A stretch of DNA of 64,000 nt from Rutpela maculata (taxonomy: Eukaryota > Arthropoda > Insecta > Coleoptera > Cerambycidae). The notes beneath the pieces are model-generated. The model did not search any database and was not told where the DNA came from. It saw nothing but the letters and a program-made list of their open reading frames with translations. Positions 23,598 through 34,005 of the stretch are shown piece after piece. The stretch covers positions 262,217,987-262,281,986 of the forward strand of contig OW386286.2 of assembly GCA_936432065.2 (NCBI GenBank). The letters run 5' to 3'. How positions within the stretch are numbered: position 1 is the first letter of the stretch; the number at the start of each line of letters is the position of its first letter. The position numbers and the translations under genes were made by a program.

Positions 23598-24232
23598 GAT
23601 CAGTTAAAAACAATATCGCAGTCAAATGTACGGATTCAGATGCTGATTATTTAATTGTAAAAACTGCTATCAGCTTCAGCTGATATGTGTAACTCTGTTA
23701 TAATTGTGGGTCAAGATACAGACTTAATAACGTTACTCATTGAATATTGCAAAACAAAAAATGTGTACATGAGACCCGGTGATGGAGGTAAATCTGATAA
23801 AATAACGAATAAGTTACGTTCAGAATTAAGTGATACTGTAGTAAAAAATATTCTATTTACACATACCACCTCCGGATGCGATAAATTTTATAAAAAGGGC
23901 AAAAAAAAACAGTATTTTCAGTTTTAGAAAATAATATTGAACTAAGTAACAACCTATTAATTTTCACAAGTAAATTTGCTGAAGCAAATCAGCTTGCAGT
24001 AACTGGGGAAGAATTTATTTTAAGATTGTGTGGCAATAAAAAAAACTAATAGTTTAAACGATTATAGGTTCGTTATTTCTGCTAGGCAAAATCTTTTCCA
24101 ACACTTCGATCTAGCAGTTCTTCCGCCAACTATGGCACTAAATATCATATTTATAGAGTGTATTGGCAAATTCAAGTCTGGTTAGGCAACAATCTTAATC
24201 CAGAGAACTGGATATTCAAATACAAAAAGTAA
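23598..24232 (+). pseudogene. Relic of a transposon-associated PIN-like/CxC protein
   Basis: Several frames must be joined. Reading rightwards: DQLKTISQSNV; SDADYLIVKTAIS; SVIIVGQDTDLITLLI at about 23,694; a GCDKFYKKGKKKQ block (from SGCDxxxxxxKGK); LENNIEL; QLAVTGEEF; LPPTMA; and HIYRVYWQIQVWLG followed by NLNPENWIFKYKK and a stop. This succession is characteristic of a protein family recurrent in animal genomes and probably carried by DNA transposons. Its members often end in a CxC (tesmin-like) cysteine motif. At least three frameshifts and one stop are present, so the copy is dead. A second relic of what appears to be the same family is at 47,783-48,078. The molecular function is not established from sequence. 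Confidence 0.75.
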
Positions 24233-24991
24233 TCTTTTTTTATATAAATCTGTCATTTTGACAACCGTAACTTTGCTAATATTTAAACGGTTGCAAAAAA
24301 CTTTATACCACATTAAAACTTAGCTCCTTCTCTCAATATTTTGCCTCTTTACTTTTTTTCTTAAAGTGTCATCCGTGTGGGCTATTACCGATTAAAGAAA
24401 AAAAAAGTGCCTAATTTCAACATGGCGGCGCATTTTTTCTTCATTTCTGCACGGCAGATTTTTTGATATTTTCAGTCAGAGAGTCCTGAATAGCCATAGA
24501 ATACAATCCCTAAGAAATCAGCTTGTTACGAATTTGTTCCGGGTCAACTTTAATTTCACTGTATTATATGCAATTAACGCTAAAAATCAGCCAAAAAAAA
24601 AACATTTTAAAGGTGTCTTAATCCTCTTTAAGGACAGGTCAAAACAGTACAGAGGTTGTCAGTTTATATACTAAAGTAACAGCGGAAATTTGTCATGATA
24701 TATAAATCGCTGTCACATATTGGTGAATTTGTGTGTATCGAAGGTAAATCCCTATTGTGTTCATTTGTTTGATTTTCGCGAATATTCATTCATCTTAAAT
24801 GCGTCAATTAAAAAAAAACCGTTAAGAGTTAACTTCAAACACTTCTATCTCCTAAGCTATTGTTTTTATCAAAAAAATAAAAGAAACACCGGTTTTCTTA
24901 TATTGTGTAAGTCTACTCAATCTAATTTGCTAAATGAGGTTATGTCTCTACTGATTATATGGCGAGTTCCGAATTTAACCGAGAATTTCGT
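24233..24991. other. Unassigned spacer
   Basis: No gene, RNA or bounded repeat is recognised. The 94-codon frame at 24,720-25,004 has no motif and runs into the hAT left end. Confidence 0.45.
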
Positions 24992-24999
24992 ATCATCAT
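24992..24999. repeat. hAT target-site duplication, left
   Basis: ATCATCAT, matching 27,600-27,607. An 8-bp duplication is the hAT hallmark. Confidence 0.88.
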
Positions 25000-25534
25000 C
25001 ATAGCCCGTATTTCGGATGACATTCCAGAGACGGACTCTGAATTACACGATACTATATAACACTTTTGTAAAGTTACAATCAGAAATATCGGTCGCTAAC
25101 AATAAGTATTTTTGCCACGCAAACTAAAAAATCTTTAAATACAAAATTTTTATTTTATAAACCTTAGTGAAAGTTGAGATGTTTACGTTACTCAACAGAT
25201 AAAAAGTGTCCCTGACCTTCCAGACAGGTAAAAAATGATTAGTCGTATTATATATGGTACCATTACACAGTAAAGTATAATTATTCTTAAATATTGCAAG
25301 TCCTAAATATTATTTTTTGGTCGACCTAGACAAGATCTAGCTTTAAAGATATAAATTGGATTTTAATATTATTATATAAAACGTTAGTAGTTATAGTTGT
25401 ATTGAATATTGTTCAATGATATGGAGCCCGAAGTATAATAATTATGTTAATAGACTCGAAAGTATTTAAAATAAATTTGTCAAATTCATTTTACATGCAT
25501 AGACATAACTCATCGGTTATAAAGTACTAACAGT

Positions 25535-26416
25535 TTGAGATGGGTCGTTATCTGTGTAACGCTATTTTGTCGCGGTATTTTTAGGTAACGTACCGTCGCG
25601 CTACTAAATGCTAAAATAACCGGTTACTCGGAGCGAACGGTTGGTGCCTGACTGCGTCTGCACATAACGCTGTCTGTCAACGTTACCAGTGACCAACGCT
25701 TGTAAACTTTAACCAGCGACAAGCTGGAAAGATGCAATGCCGTGCCAGGTAACGAGCTTAATGTTAAGCTCTTTACTGTGGCCCAAATCAACTAAGATAG
25801 GTTTATATATAGATAGCGTTGTATAGTTATTCGACTTTTGCATCTTTTGACCTGGCTGTGTATAATTTTCTATCCCTAATAAAAATCCGTAAAATTTGGT
25901 AGGTATGTTTTCAGTTTGTCAGAAAAATTAGATGTTTGTTAAATTTTTATTTAAAATATGTAATAATTTACAGCACAAATTTTAGGGCCACAGAAATGTG
26001 GTATCACTTTTCGAATTTCAAATCGTCGATATACTGGTTGCATATATAGTGTTTACCATAGACAAAATACCAGTGTTTACTTTTACTGTTTAGTAAGAAA
26101 ATGTAAAAACCTAATAAACTTATATAACTATAAATTAACAAGCGTTTCCTGTGCATTAGCGAAGCGCGAATTAAGCAACTGCATAGGATAAATTACGGTA
26201 CATTACATATCCTACCCTCCGTTTCTGAGTTTCGAAAATACCACACGTTACACGACAAACGCGATCTCTTCTACACGGTAGGCGCGTTTGATAGAGCGAG
26301 CCCGATCATTTTATTTCTGTCGCGTCGTTCCAAAGTAACGGTATTTTGTCGCGGTATTTCTCTGTAGCGATCGCGATTGTAACGCTACATGAGTGGAATC
26401 GCTTTTCCCATCTCTA
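25535..26416. mobile_element. Nested hAT-type MITE (882 bp)
   Basis: The ends TTGAGATGGG and (inward) TAGAGATGGG are flanked by identical 8-bp duplications CTAACAGT at 25,527-25,534 and 26,417-26,424. Two direct subterminal repeats, GTAACG-C/G-TATTTTGTCGCG (about 25,557 and 26,334), are candidate transposase-binding sites. No transposase frame is seen, so it is non-autonomous. It inserted into the older hAT element at 25,000-27,599. Confidence 0.88.
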
Positions 26417-26711
26417 CTAACAGTAAAGGTATGAGATGAGTGTTGGGGCTATCAACACTGCGTGGCTCACCCGCCCGAACGAAACCCAACGCACCCTGCT
26501 AAAGCCAAGCTAGAGATGAGTTGTTATTTAACAACCTGTTATTTTATAACCGTTATTTGTAAATAGCATTAACAGACTGTTATTTGTGTTCGAAAATAAC
26601 AGGTGAGAAAGCAACAGATAAGAAACACGATGTAGTAAAAATGTTTTTGCTAACTGCTGTTAAACTGTTATTGAAGTAGTAGGTAATGAAATCGCAACGC
26701 AACCGCTAATG

Positions 26712-27000
26712 TAGTTGAATATTGTTGTGGGTATCTTGAGTCATCGGCTTTATGTATACACTTTTTAGTTGTTATTTTAATCATAATATATCCAAATCTG
26801 TTTGATTTTCTTCTCCGTGTGTATATTTTCGATTAACGCACACCGAGTTTAAAAATGAAGAGCTGCCAGAGTTGAATATTTTTGTAGAAATCTCGAGCCA
26901 TCCACTTTATGTACTGACTTTTAGCTGTTTTTTAAATCATAATATGTTCAGAGCTTTTATATTTTCTTCTCCATATGTATATTTTCGTTTACCTGTATCT
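26712..27000. repeat. Tandem duplication of about 158 bp
   Basis: Two diverged copies share GTTGAATATT, TCGAGCCATC / TTGAGTCATC, CTTTATGTA and TTTTCTTCTCC. It lies inside the hAT element. Confidence 0.75.
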
Positions 27001-27179
27001 CTAATATTATCATTGCATACGCTGTGTTTGGCGTGCTTCTATGCTGGTATTTCATTATTAATTTAACATGAAACAATAATAATTAAATCAGTGTTTCACT
27101 ATGCGTTGATTACGCGCTGATATACTATTTCCAGACATGGGTAAAAGAAACTTTCCAATGACTATTTCGGCAGTTTAGT

Positions 27180-27420
27180 ATAATAATGGCGCGTCCATTA
27201 CCGTAATACAAACGGTACAATCGTGGATTTGTGAAGACGCCGGGTTAACATTAAATGATGCAAAGCTCAAGTACCTATCAAAGGTGCAATACTACCCTGT
27301 TATGATCGCGCAAGTTTTTGATTACATGGCATGTGTCCCATCAACAGGGAAATAGGGATTTACAAGTGATATTCTTAGAGAAACGGCGCGCGGCGTTCTT
27401 TTCGTGCCGAATATTTAGAC
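27180..27420 (+). pseudogene. hAT transposase C-terminal dimerisation-domain relic
   Basis: In one frame: SWICEDAGLTLNDAKLKYL, then YYPVMIAQVFDYMACVPSTG, a TAG stop at 27,353-27,355, and DILRETARGVLFVPNI to a stop near 27,412. The YP-x-(4)-A-x-x-(D)Y-x-x-(V/I)P-S/T-T spacing resembles the hAT C-terminal dimerisation domain. The usual SERxFS block is missing or decayed. It is about 70 codons of a ~600-residue protein. Its position just inside the right terminus of a transposon with 8-bp duplications supports the reading. Confidence 0.65.
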
Positions 27421-27599
27421 TCATTTAATTATCTATTGTTAATTACGTGGTATTAATCTGCAATGTAACAGTTTGATTTAATGTTTCCAATTGGATGAGC
27501 AGTTAACTACAAAAAGAGATAAGAATTATTATAATTTTGTACTACCCTCCCATGCCGACTCTGCATTTTACGTCAATGTCATCCAAAATACGGGCTCTG

Positions 27600-27607
27600 A
27601 TCATCAT
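27600..27607. repeat. hAT target-site duplication, right
   Basis: ATCATCAT, identical to 24,992-24,999. Confidence 0.88.
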
Positions 27608-27720
27608 CCGTAACTGTTGTCAAAATTTCTGATTATTATCGGACCATACTCTTAGAGTAGTGGCAAATGACGTAAACTTTTTGTTGTTATGAAAACTTTG
27701 TTATTTCATCATTTATAATA

Positions 27721-28407
27721 AAAAAACCGCTGCCTAAGGAATCACTACTTCCACATCCAGATTTTTTTTTATCTAAGTCGCTTACAACGAAAAAATTTTG
27801 TACGTGGAAATAATTGTTTATGGAACTTTAATAATATAATATTTGAAATCCATAAAACGATACCCCACATCGGTAGCGGGGTGGGGGTGGTGATAGGGGG
27901 TGGTAGTGGGGGTGGATGAAGTAAAAGAATATTTTGAGGTTCCTGATTCTTGTATACACCCTAAATCACAATTTTTTTTCATCCCCTTTAATAATGGGGT
28001 GGGGGTGGTAATGGAGGTGGGTAATGCCAAATTTTTTTTTAAGACCTCAGCTTCTCTTGTATATACTAAATACCAATTTTATGGACTCTTACCTGCTTGA
28101 TTTACCTATTTTGCCCAAATTTACCCCAATTTACCCCCCAACCCTTCGACGGAACAAGATGAAAATATAATCTAGTTCTAGATCTCGTTAAAGTACATGT
28201 GTGTACCAAATTTCAAGTCAATATCTCAAACGGTTCCAGAGTAAACGTGCGCACAAAAAAAGTTACAGACAGACCGACAGACAGAATTTTTTTTTTCGCT
28301 CAAACTTAAAATCTCGACGTTTCGTAACATTCTAAGCCTATTTGAACAATAAAAATTATTTAAAATTTTTTTGTCGTTACTATACTTCCACTGGATGTGG
28401 AAGTAAT
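27721..28407 (-). mobile_element. Helentron-like non-autonomous element family B, copy 1
   Basis: Taken here in reverse orientation to the copy at 57,285-57,990. It starts CCGCTGCCTAAGGAATCACT, followed by the subterminal repeat ACTTCCACATCCAG. It ends in a hairpin ACTTCCAC-TGGAT-GTGGAAGT (28,384-28,404) whose 3' half is the inverted copy of that repeat. The body carries G/T-rich tracts (GGGGTGGGGGTGG) and a CAGACAGACCGACAGACAG cluster. Subterminal inverted repeats plus a 3' hairpin and a microsatellite-like block match the DINE/HINE layout described for Helentrons. No coding sequence is present. Confidence 0.7.
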
Positions 28408-28415
28408 ATGACTAA

Positions 28416-28841
28416 TAGCCTAGTCGACGTAGGTATTTACCCACAAAAAATTGGAAACTGTGTAAACTTTTTTTTAATGAGTTCGTGAAAGTGTGTAGAA
28501 TAATATCCTGGAAAGTTTACATTTCGCTCGGGTGCAGAACAAAAAAAAAAGTGAAAAAAAAATTTTTTTCATCCAAAAAATGTCCTAAGAAAATTTATCG
28601 TTAAAGCCACGGTTTTCCCGAAAAAAATAGTCCAGTGTAACGTTATAACTCGGAGCGAGATCCATGCGTGTACGCGCTTGAATACGCATGACTGTGACAC
28701 CGACGCACTGAATTACATGTCACTAAATTAGAATTTGTTCAATCTATATGGGTGTTGGTTCATTTAAAAGATGGAAATTGTAGCTTTCTGATGCTTTTTT
28801 GTTTTAAACAATACAAGCAAAGGATAGATGTGAAAAATATA

Positions 28842-28883
<42 letters not shown>

Positions 28884-29947
28884 CACGCCCGAACTGAATC
28901 GTCGCAATAAACAATATAGAAAAAAAATAAAAGCCTTTCAAAAAAATTCGTTCTTCATTGAGAACTGTTGAAAAGTGTGTACACTTCATGATTATTATGG
29001 TTTATTACGTTGTAGTAACGAGGATTAAAAAAAAAGTACATCTCAAATAATTTTAATTTCCTTGCTTGATGATTTTTTTTGATAAATATATGTATTGGAG
29101 GCTGTAACTTGTCGAAAAATCGGAAAATATAAAATATCACTATTTCGGAAAAAAGTATATTTTTCGAATGTTCAAACACAAAATCGTTTGCTTGTATGCA
29201 TTTTTTCGAAAATATGATCAATCAGATCATGATAAGAAATTGCGATTTTCAAGATCTTTTCCTTATAACTATGAAAATACCTTTGATTGTTTTGAATACA
29301 AATTCTGGAACTTTTCCAATACATTAACAAATGTATAAGGAATCCATTGGATATAGCTGAAATGTGGATAGGTGTACTTGTAATAAATACAATACAGTAA
29401 AGGCACGTAAAAATTCATGCGAGCGATTCAGCGGGTATGTATGGTGTCTGTGTATGCATTGATAATTATATATTTTCCCTGATACTCACTATTTATCCTC
29501 CTATTCACTAAGAAAAATGTTTAAAACGTGTAATCAGAAAGAGAAAAAAAGCTTTATTTTACTCGATAGAACAGCTAAGAATTTTTAGAGGTTCCATAGT
29601 ATGCATTTAACCGTGCGCTAGCCGCGCAGAGTGACAAGGTTATTTCACTATTTTTTCCAGGAATACCGTGGCTTTAGCGAAAAATTTTATTAGGATATTT
29701 TTTGTTCAGAAACACGTGGTCTATCCACTTGTATTTATTATTTTTTCCTGTCCTGACTTAATTTAAAAATTTTGAAAAAATTGGTAAAAAAAATTTTTTT
29801 TCACTTTTTTTGTGTTCTGCATCCGAGCGGAATGTAAACTCTTCAGGATATTATTCTATATATTTTCACGAAGTTATTAAAAAAAATTATTCAGTTTGCA
29901 ACTTTTTGTGGGTTTCACTATAAAAATGTTCTCTGTCGTCTGGGCTA
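28416..29947. mobile_element. Foldback element, TAG...CTA ends with TAA duplication
   Basis: A 1,532-bp element. Its ends TAGCCTAGTCGACGTAG and (inward) TAGCCCAGACGACAGAG are flanked by TAA at 28,413-28,415 and 29,948-29,950. Further pairing blocks are CCCACAAAAA(A/G)TT, the GTAAACTTTCCAGGATATTA block with its partner near 29,840, and TCCTAAGAAAATTTAT with its partner near 29,690. A (TA)n run lies at 28,843-28,880. The element begins 8 bp after the hairpin end of the Helentron-like copy. No transposase frame is seen. Confidence 0.82.
28843..28880. repeat. (TA)n microsatellite
   Basis: About 19 TA units inside the foldback. Confidence 0.95.
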
Positions 29948-30252
29948 TAATATGTAGACCTCGATCGCGGCCGACTCTAAGTCGACCGTGCCTCGATGTC
30001 TTATTACACAAAGAAACTAAAAAACTGTTAATAAGTTATAAAGAAATATAAACAATAAAGTGCTGTTATTGAAATATTCTTTAAGATTAAAATACAAATT
30101 GTGTAGATTTCGAGATTAAAATCATTCTTTGTTCGGTAGGTTTGACTATAATTCATCAAAGTCCAAATCTGTGTAGAATCTACAAGTTATTTTTTTCTAA
30201 TGGATTATACGTCTTGGTTTGAGCATCTGTGTATTCGAACTATATACTTGTT

Positions 30253-30642
30253 ATGACAACGTCACTGTCAGTGTATGTTTTGTGCTTAAGTTTTTTAGTC
30301 GTTTTCGGTGATAATGCGATTAAGAAAGACAATGAAGAATTGGTTCCACTCACACCGTTAAAAGAGCATGTCCATAATAAACGAAGCAATACACATGCTA
30401 AAGTTGAAGACGACGATCCTCCAGATGACGTATTTTATTTTGATGAATTCACATCAAGAAGAGGGAAGAAAAATGTGAAATTGTGGGACCATTGGGGAAA
30501 ATGGTCGGCATGCAGTGTGACCTGCGGCAGTGGCGAGATGACCAGATGGAGGCATTGCATTTCAGATGGTTGTTTAGCAGGTGAAAAAGAGGCGCAGATA
30601 AAAATTTGTACTCTGCCGCCTTGCCCGACGGTTTGTCAATAA
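30253..30642 (+). CDS. Secreted single-TSP1-domain protein, paralogue 2
   Basis: A 129-residue intronless protein. The start at 30,253 is chosen because MTTSLSVYVLCLSF aligns with the start of paralogue 1; an in-frame ATG eight codons upstream (30,229) would place MYSNYILV before the signal peptide. Residues 1-19 are a signal peptide. An acidic pro-region follows with DDVFYFDE at 58-65 and SRRGKK at 68-73. The TSP1 module has W78, W81, W84 and cysteines 87, 91, 102, 107, 119, 124. From W78 to C124 it shares 38 of 47 residues with paralogue 1, whereas the pro-region differs freely outside DDVFYFDE and RGKKN. An extra C128 lies two residues from the end. The product is presumably extracellular; its function is unknown. 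No disabling change is visible. Confidence 0.9.
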   Translation: MTTSLSVYVLCLSFLVVFGDNAIKKDNEELVPLTPLKEHVHNKRSNTHAKVEDDDPPDDVFYFDEFTSRRGKKNVKLWDHWGKWSACSVTCGSGEMTRWRHCISDGCLAGEKEAQIKICTLPPCPTVCQ

Positions 30643-30673
30643 ATCACTAGTTTATTTGCAGTGTCTTAATAAA
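30638..30673 (+). terminator. Poly(A) signals of TSP1 gene 2
   Basis: AATAAA overlaps the stop codon and recurs at 30,668-30,673, with the same spacing as behind paralogue 1. Homology continues about 100 bp further (GAATGTAGAATAGGAAGAT), so the duplicated unit included the whole 3' UTR. Confidence 0.8.
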
Positions 30674-30799
30674 TATGTAACCATAGTTGTTCATATAGTT
30701 TTTTATTGGACTTAAAGAAGTAAATATAATTAATTGAATGTAGAATAGGAAGATCGTTCTTTGATTGCTTGAAGACACTGCAGTGAGTATAGATTTTTT

Positions 30800-31164
30800 T
30801 AAAAGAATATGTCCACATTGAACTATATATGGGATATGGGGTTGTATCCTCAAAGATTAGCAGTTTTTGATGTAATAATGATAACAACAATAACACGGTG
30901 GGAAACTTTCAACTTCTAGGTGGACAAAATTCTACAAATTTGCAAATAAACAGAAATGTTCATTAGAAAAGCGGAAAAATATTTTAAAAATTTTAGGCAC
31001 TAAGAGGGGGTGGGGTAGTTTTTGAGGGGTTTGAAAAATAAATTTATAGTTTTAAAATTCTGAAACTTTGTAGATACGATAATATTGTGCCCGTGAATAC
31101 ACCAGAAATAGTAAAAAAATTCTAAGGATCAAGGGTGTTGAAAAAATAAATATCATTAATTATT
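30800..31164. other. Unassigned spacer downstream of TSP1 gene 2
   Basis: AT-rich sequence with a G-run (GAGGGGGTGGGG near 31,005). No gene is recognised. Confidence 0.45.
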
Positions 31165-32068
31165 CGTACTGATAGAGCGGGGGCTAGGTGGCTTTTTCGG
31201 CACATCATCGTTTTATGAACTTTGGTTTAATGAATAATAATGATTCATAAAATCGACTTCTGGCGGGGCACCTCCTGTCAGGTGCGTCACGAACACTGTC
31301 TAAAAATCAGTGAAATTGTGTCATCGTTACAAGGCTAATTTTTTTTTTCGTGTGTACACATTTTATGTTTAAAATGAATAAAATAAGATCACCAGAAATA
31401 GTGGGCCGTCAGGAGGCGCAGCCGGAAAGGTAATAATGATACAATACATCTGAGGCACGGTAGGAAGTCAAGTTAGCCGAAAGTGTTAAATTCCTGTATG
31501 TTTAAGAGCCTATGGTACTTTTGTTGACACTAAGAACTTCATGGGTAGGCTATTCTATTGTTGAAGGAGCTTATATGTACGCTTTAAAAAGGAGCCAGAA
31601 CTTGTAACGATGAGTTTAGAGTTCTGAGATGAAATATGCGAACAAAAATTCAATTTTCTTAAAAAATCCTAAACATTTTCTTTCTGGCGAGCCTTACTGA
31701 CGGGAGTTTCTTTCTGGGATTTTTTTTTCTGTGTTCAAAACATGCTCAGCCTAAAGAAAAGCTTGTAAAGATCATGTTATATAACTCCGTTTTTTTTACA
31801 TCTTTGACCTTTCTGGCTGCGCCACACTTTCTGGCGATCTTATTTTATTCATTCTAAACATAAAATGTGTACACACACAAAAAATTAGCCTTGTAACGAT
31901 GATATAATTTCACTGATTTTTATATCTTGAATCATAGCCAACTAGACGGGCTGACATATGCCAGAAGTCTATTTTGTCGTTATTTAAGTTCGATAGAATT
32001 AATCAACGCACAGAAAATGTTTGTAACGATGAGTTTCCGAAAAAGCCACGTAGCTCCCGCACCATGAG
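31165..32068. mobile_element. Foldback element (about 260-bp arms)
   Basis: Left arm 31,165-31,425 pairs with right arm 31,800-32,068. Blocks include GGCTTTTTCGG, ATCAGTGAAATT, ATCGTTACAAGGCTAATTTT, GTGTACACATTTTATGTTTA, AATGAATAAAATAAGATC and GGCGCAGCCGGAAAGGT. The loop is about 370 bp of unassigned sequence. End positions are approximate and no duplication could be read. Confidence 0.78.
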
Positions 32069-32194
32069 TTTTAGTCCACTCAAATTAGGAAAAAAGCGGA
32101 GAAAAACTCTGAACAGCAGTTTCTCTGAATAGGAAGTAAGTATTCAACTTTTAGAACAAGATTTTGTTTATGCGCAGAAAAAAAAAGAAATGAT

Positions 32195-32640
32195 TTTTGA
32201 GATATATATATATACATATATACGTTTTTTCGTGTTTTTGTTTTTTCATTTCGACGTATATATATCTCGAAAAGTACGCGTTTTTAAGACTAAACGAATA
32301 TAAGTAAACGTGTTCAGAATACAGTTTCCTACAAAAAAGGTTCTATAAATTTTTCCGATTATCCCATTGGCTTTTCCGGAAACGCGCCTTGAAAAATATA
32401 TATGTGTTTTTTTCGTGTTTTTTTTTACTTTGAATGCAAATATCTCAAAAAGTGCGCGATTTTAGAGCTAAGTGAATTGGTTTTTCCAGAAAAGCTTCTT
32501 GAAGAATGTATATATATTTGTGTTTTCGTGTTTTTTTTTTTCATTTTGACGTATATATCTCTCAAATATATAGAACTTTACTGATATTCATTTAAAAATG
32601 CATACTTTCCGAGGTATATACGTCCAAATAAAAAAAAAAC
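32195..32640. repeat. Diverged tandem repeats with TATATATCTC motifs
   Basis: About three to four diverged units share TTTTTTCGTGTTTTT, CATTT-T/C-GACGTATATAT and CTCGAAAAGT or CTCAAAAAGT. No coding signal. Confidence 0.65.
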
Positions 32641-33107
32641 ACCAAAAAGCAAATATAGCTACAGGGTGTCCCGAATTGCATAGGCCAAACTTCACTAAGC
32701 AATACAACTCTTCAAAATAAGAAAAAAAGTTCCTATAAACATGGGTCGGGAAGTGCCTAGTTTCCGAGATACAGGGTTTTCAAGTAATTCTCCTGAAAAT
32801 GTTTTTTTATGAATATTTTCGAAACGTCTAAAGATAAACAAATGATAATTTACACAAGAATTTAACTTTTTATGCTTTTTAAGACAAAATGATAACCATG
32901 TACGAAAATAATTCAGGAGCGGGTGAAACTGGGGGGGCCTAGGAATAATTTAGCCCCAACTTTATTGTGTGACACTTTTACATTAATTTATGAGCAGAAC
33001 TTAAAAAATTGAAGTTTTCTACACACAAAAAGTCTCTTGTGTTTTTTCTCTAAAATTATCAGTTTTTGAGTAAATCTTATCTGAACTTTATTAATTAGTA
33101 ACTATTA

Positions 33108-33402
33108 TTACCAGCATTCCTGGTATGCAAGAGTGTGCCATGATTGTAATGTTTGTATAACAAATGAAAAATAATCTAGCATGCAATGCCAGAATGACAA
33201 TAATGACATTGTTGTTTTTTGTGTCAATCGAGATGTAAAAACGATGGAAGGTGTTAGATCATCCCTTTTAATCACGGCTATCCATCTTTGACGTCGTTTT
33301 CTCGACAGATCATTTATATGAGGGAAATATTTAGAATTCACGACGGTAAAAGCTAACCTCGTCATGATTTCCACGATGTCCACAACCCACTACTATGCAC
33401 AT
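33108..33402 (-). pseudogene. THAP-domain relic (transposase-like N-terminus)
   Basis: On the minus strand an ATG at 33,402 opens MCIVVGCGHRGNHDEVSFYR, with the THAP C-X4-C pair. A frameshift near the stop at about 33,332 precedes KYFPHINDLSRKRRQRWIAV followed by IKRDDLTPS, which matches the THAP FP-x(n)-W-x-x-AIKR-(D/E)-D/N-x-TPS core. The distal C-x2-H pair and HF are not preserved. THAP domains are zinc-dependent DNA-binding modules, found at the N-terminus of P-element-type transposases and some host proteins. Only one domain is present and it is frame-shifted, so it is non-functional. An ACAGGGTGTCCCGAATTG sequence at 32,662 may mark an element end nearby. Confidence 0.7.
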
Positions 33403-33514
33403 ATCAGGCATTTTTTCCAATTATAGCCAATAATATTATCACGAAAAAATCTAATAAGACACATTAAACAATTCTTTGCAAAAACTCATATTAAAAACCT
33501 TTAAAACGCAAAAA

Positions 33515-34005
33515 CTACATGAAAAAATGCTGCACTGGTCACAAACCAACCCAAATATTTTTGACAATGTCAAGACTCATTTTAGTTGGTTTTTTAAAGG
33601 TAATAATTGTTTATAGCCGTGTTCGGATATTACGTCTGATTGATGGGACGCGTCACAATCGTTCATTTAATGCAAATCAAGCTAACCGAGTTAAATCTGA
33701 AACGTTCGAATATTACAAAATAAAGGACTCAGACGAATCTCGACTTGCTCGGGCCTTTTTGATCGTGCAGGAAGATTTTAATTTGACGCATACGTAGTCC
33801 GCTTGAACTGTCCATAATGTTATTGACTTGTTGAGGTTAGAGTGTCATTTGGGCTAAATTCTGTATTATTTTTATTTGCTATTCAATGTTCTACAAAATC
33901 TTCGAAACGTTATCTGTTAATACCCTTATAATATTGATTAACATGCAACATAAACAAACATGAGAGGTTATGTTTTAACAGATTGCTTGTAGTCCACTTC
34001 AGTTC
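33515..34005. repeat. Repeat family D, copy 1
   Basis: Collinear with 56,060-56,365 plus 56,987-57,160. Shared blocks include AACCCAAATATTTTTGACA, GGTAATAATTGTTTATAGCC, ATTACGTCTGATTGATGGGA, GAAACGTTCGAATATTACAA and ACATGCAACATAAACAAACA. The paired 92- and 70-codon open frames in the two copies carry no domain I recognise. The repeat is of unknown class, and here it is uninterrupted, giving the empty-site reference for the LINE insertion at 56,366. Confidence 0.85.

Larger units (their letters stand above)
25000..27599. mobile_element. hAT-superfamily DNA transposon (2.6 kb, decayed)
   Basis: The left end CATAGCCCGTATTTCGGATG and the right end, read inward as CAGAGCCCGTATTTTGGATG, form a 25-bp terminal repeat with two mismatches. 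Perfect 8-bp duplications ATCATCAT flank it at 24,992-24,999 and 27,600-27,607. A relic of a transposase C-terminus lies near its right end, in the expected place for a + strand hAT transposase. The left half is interrupted by a second hAT-type element with its own 8-bp duplication. The rest is degenerate, including a ~158-bp tandem duplication at about 26,712-27,000. Confidence 0.9.

Noticed and set aside
30229..30252. Upstream in-frame ATG of TSP1 gene 2 as the true start
   Set aside because: It would put MYSNYILV before the signal peptide, and paralogue 1 begins exactly at the second ATG. It cannot be fully excluded without transcripts.
32662..33402. A complete P-type transposon bounded by ACAGGGTGTCCCG
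   Set aside because: No matching inverted terminus or duplication was found, and only a broken THAP segment is present.
33519..33797. Conserved protein shared by 33,519-33,797 and 56,116-56,328
   Set aside because: The two frames lie in copies of the same DNA repeat, with substitutions that do not favour synonymous sites by eye, and no domain is visible.
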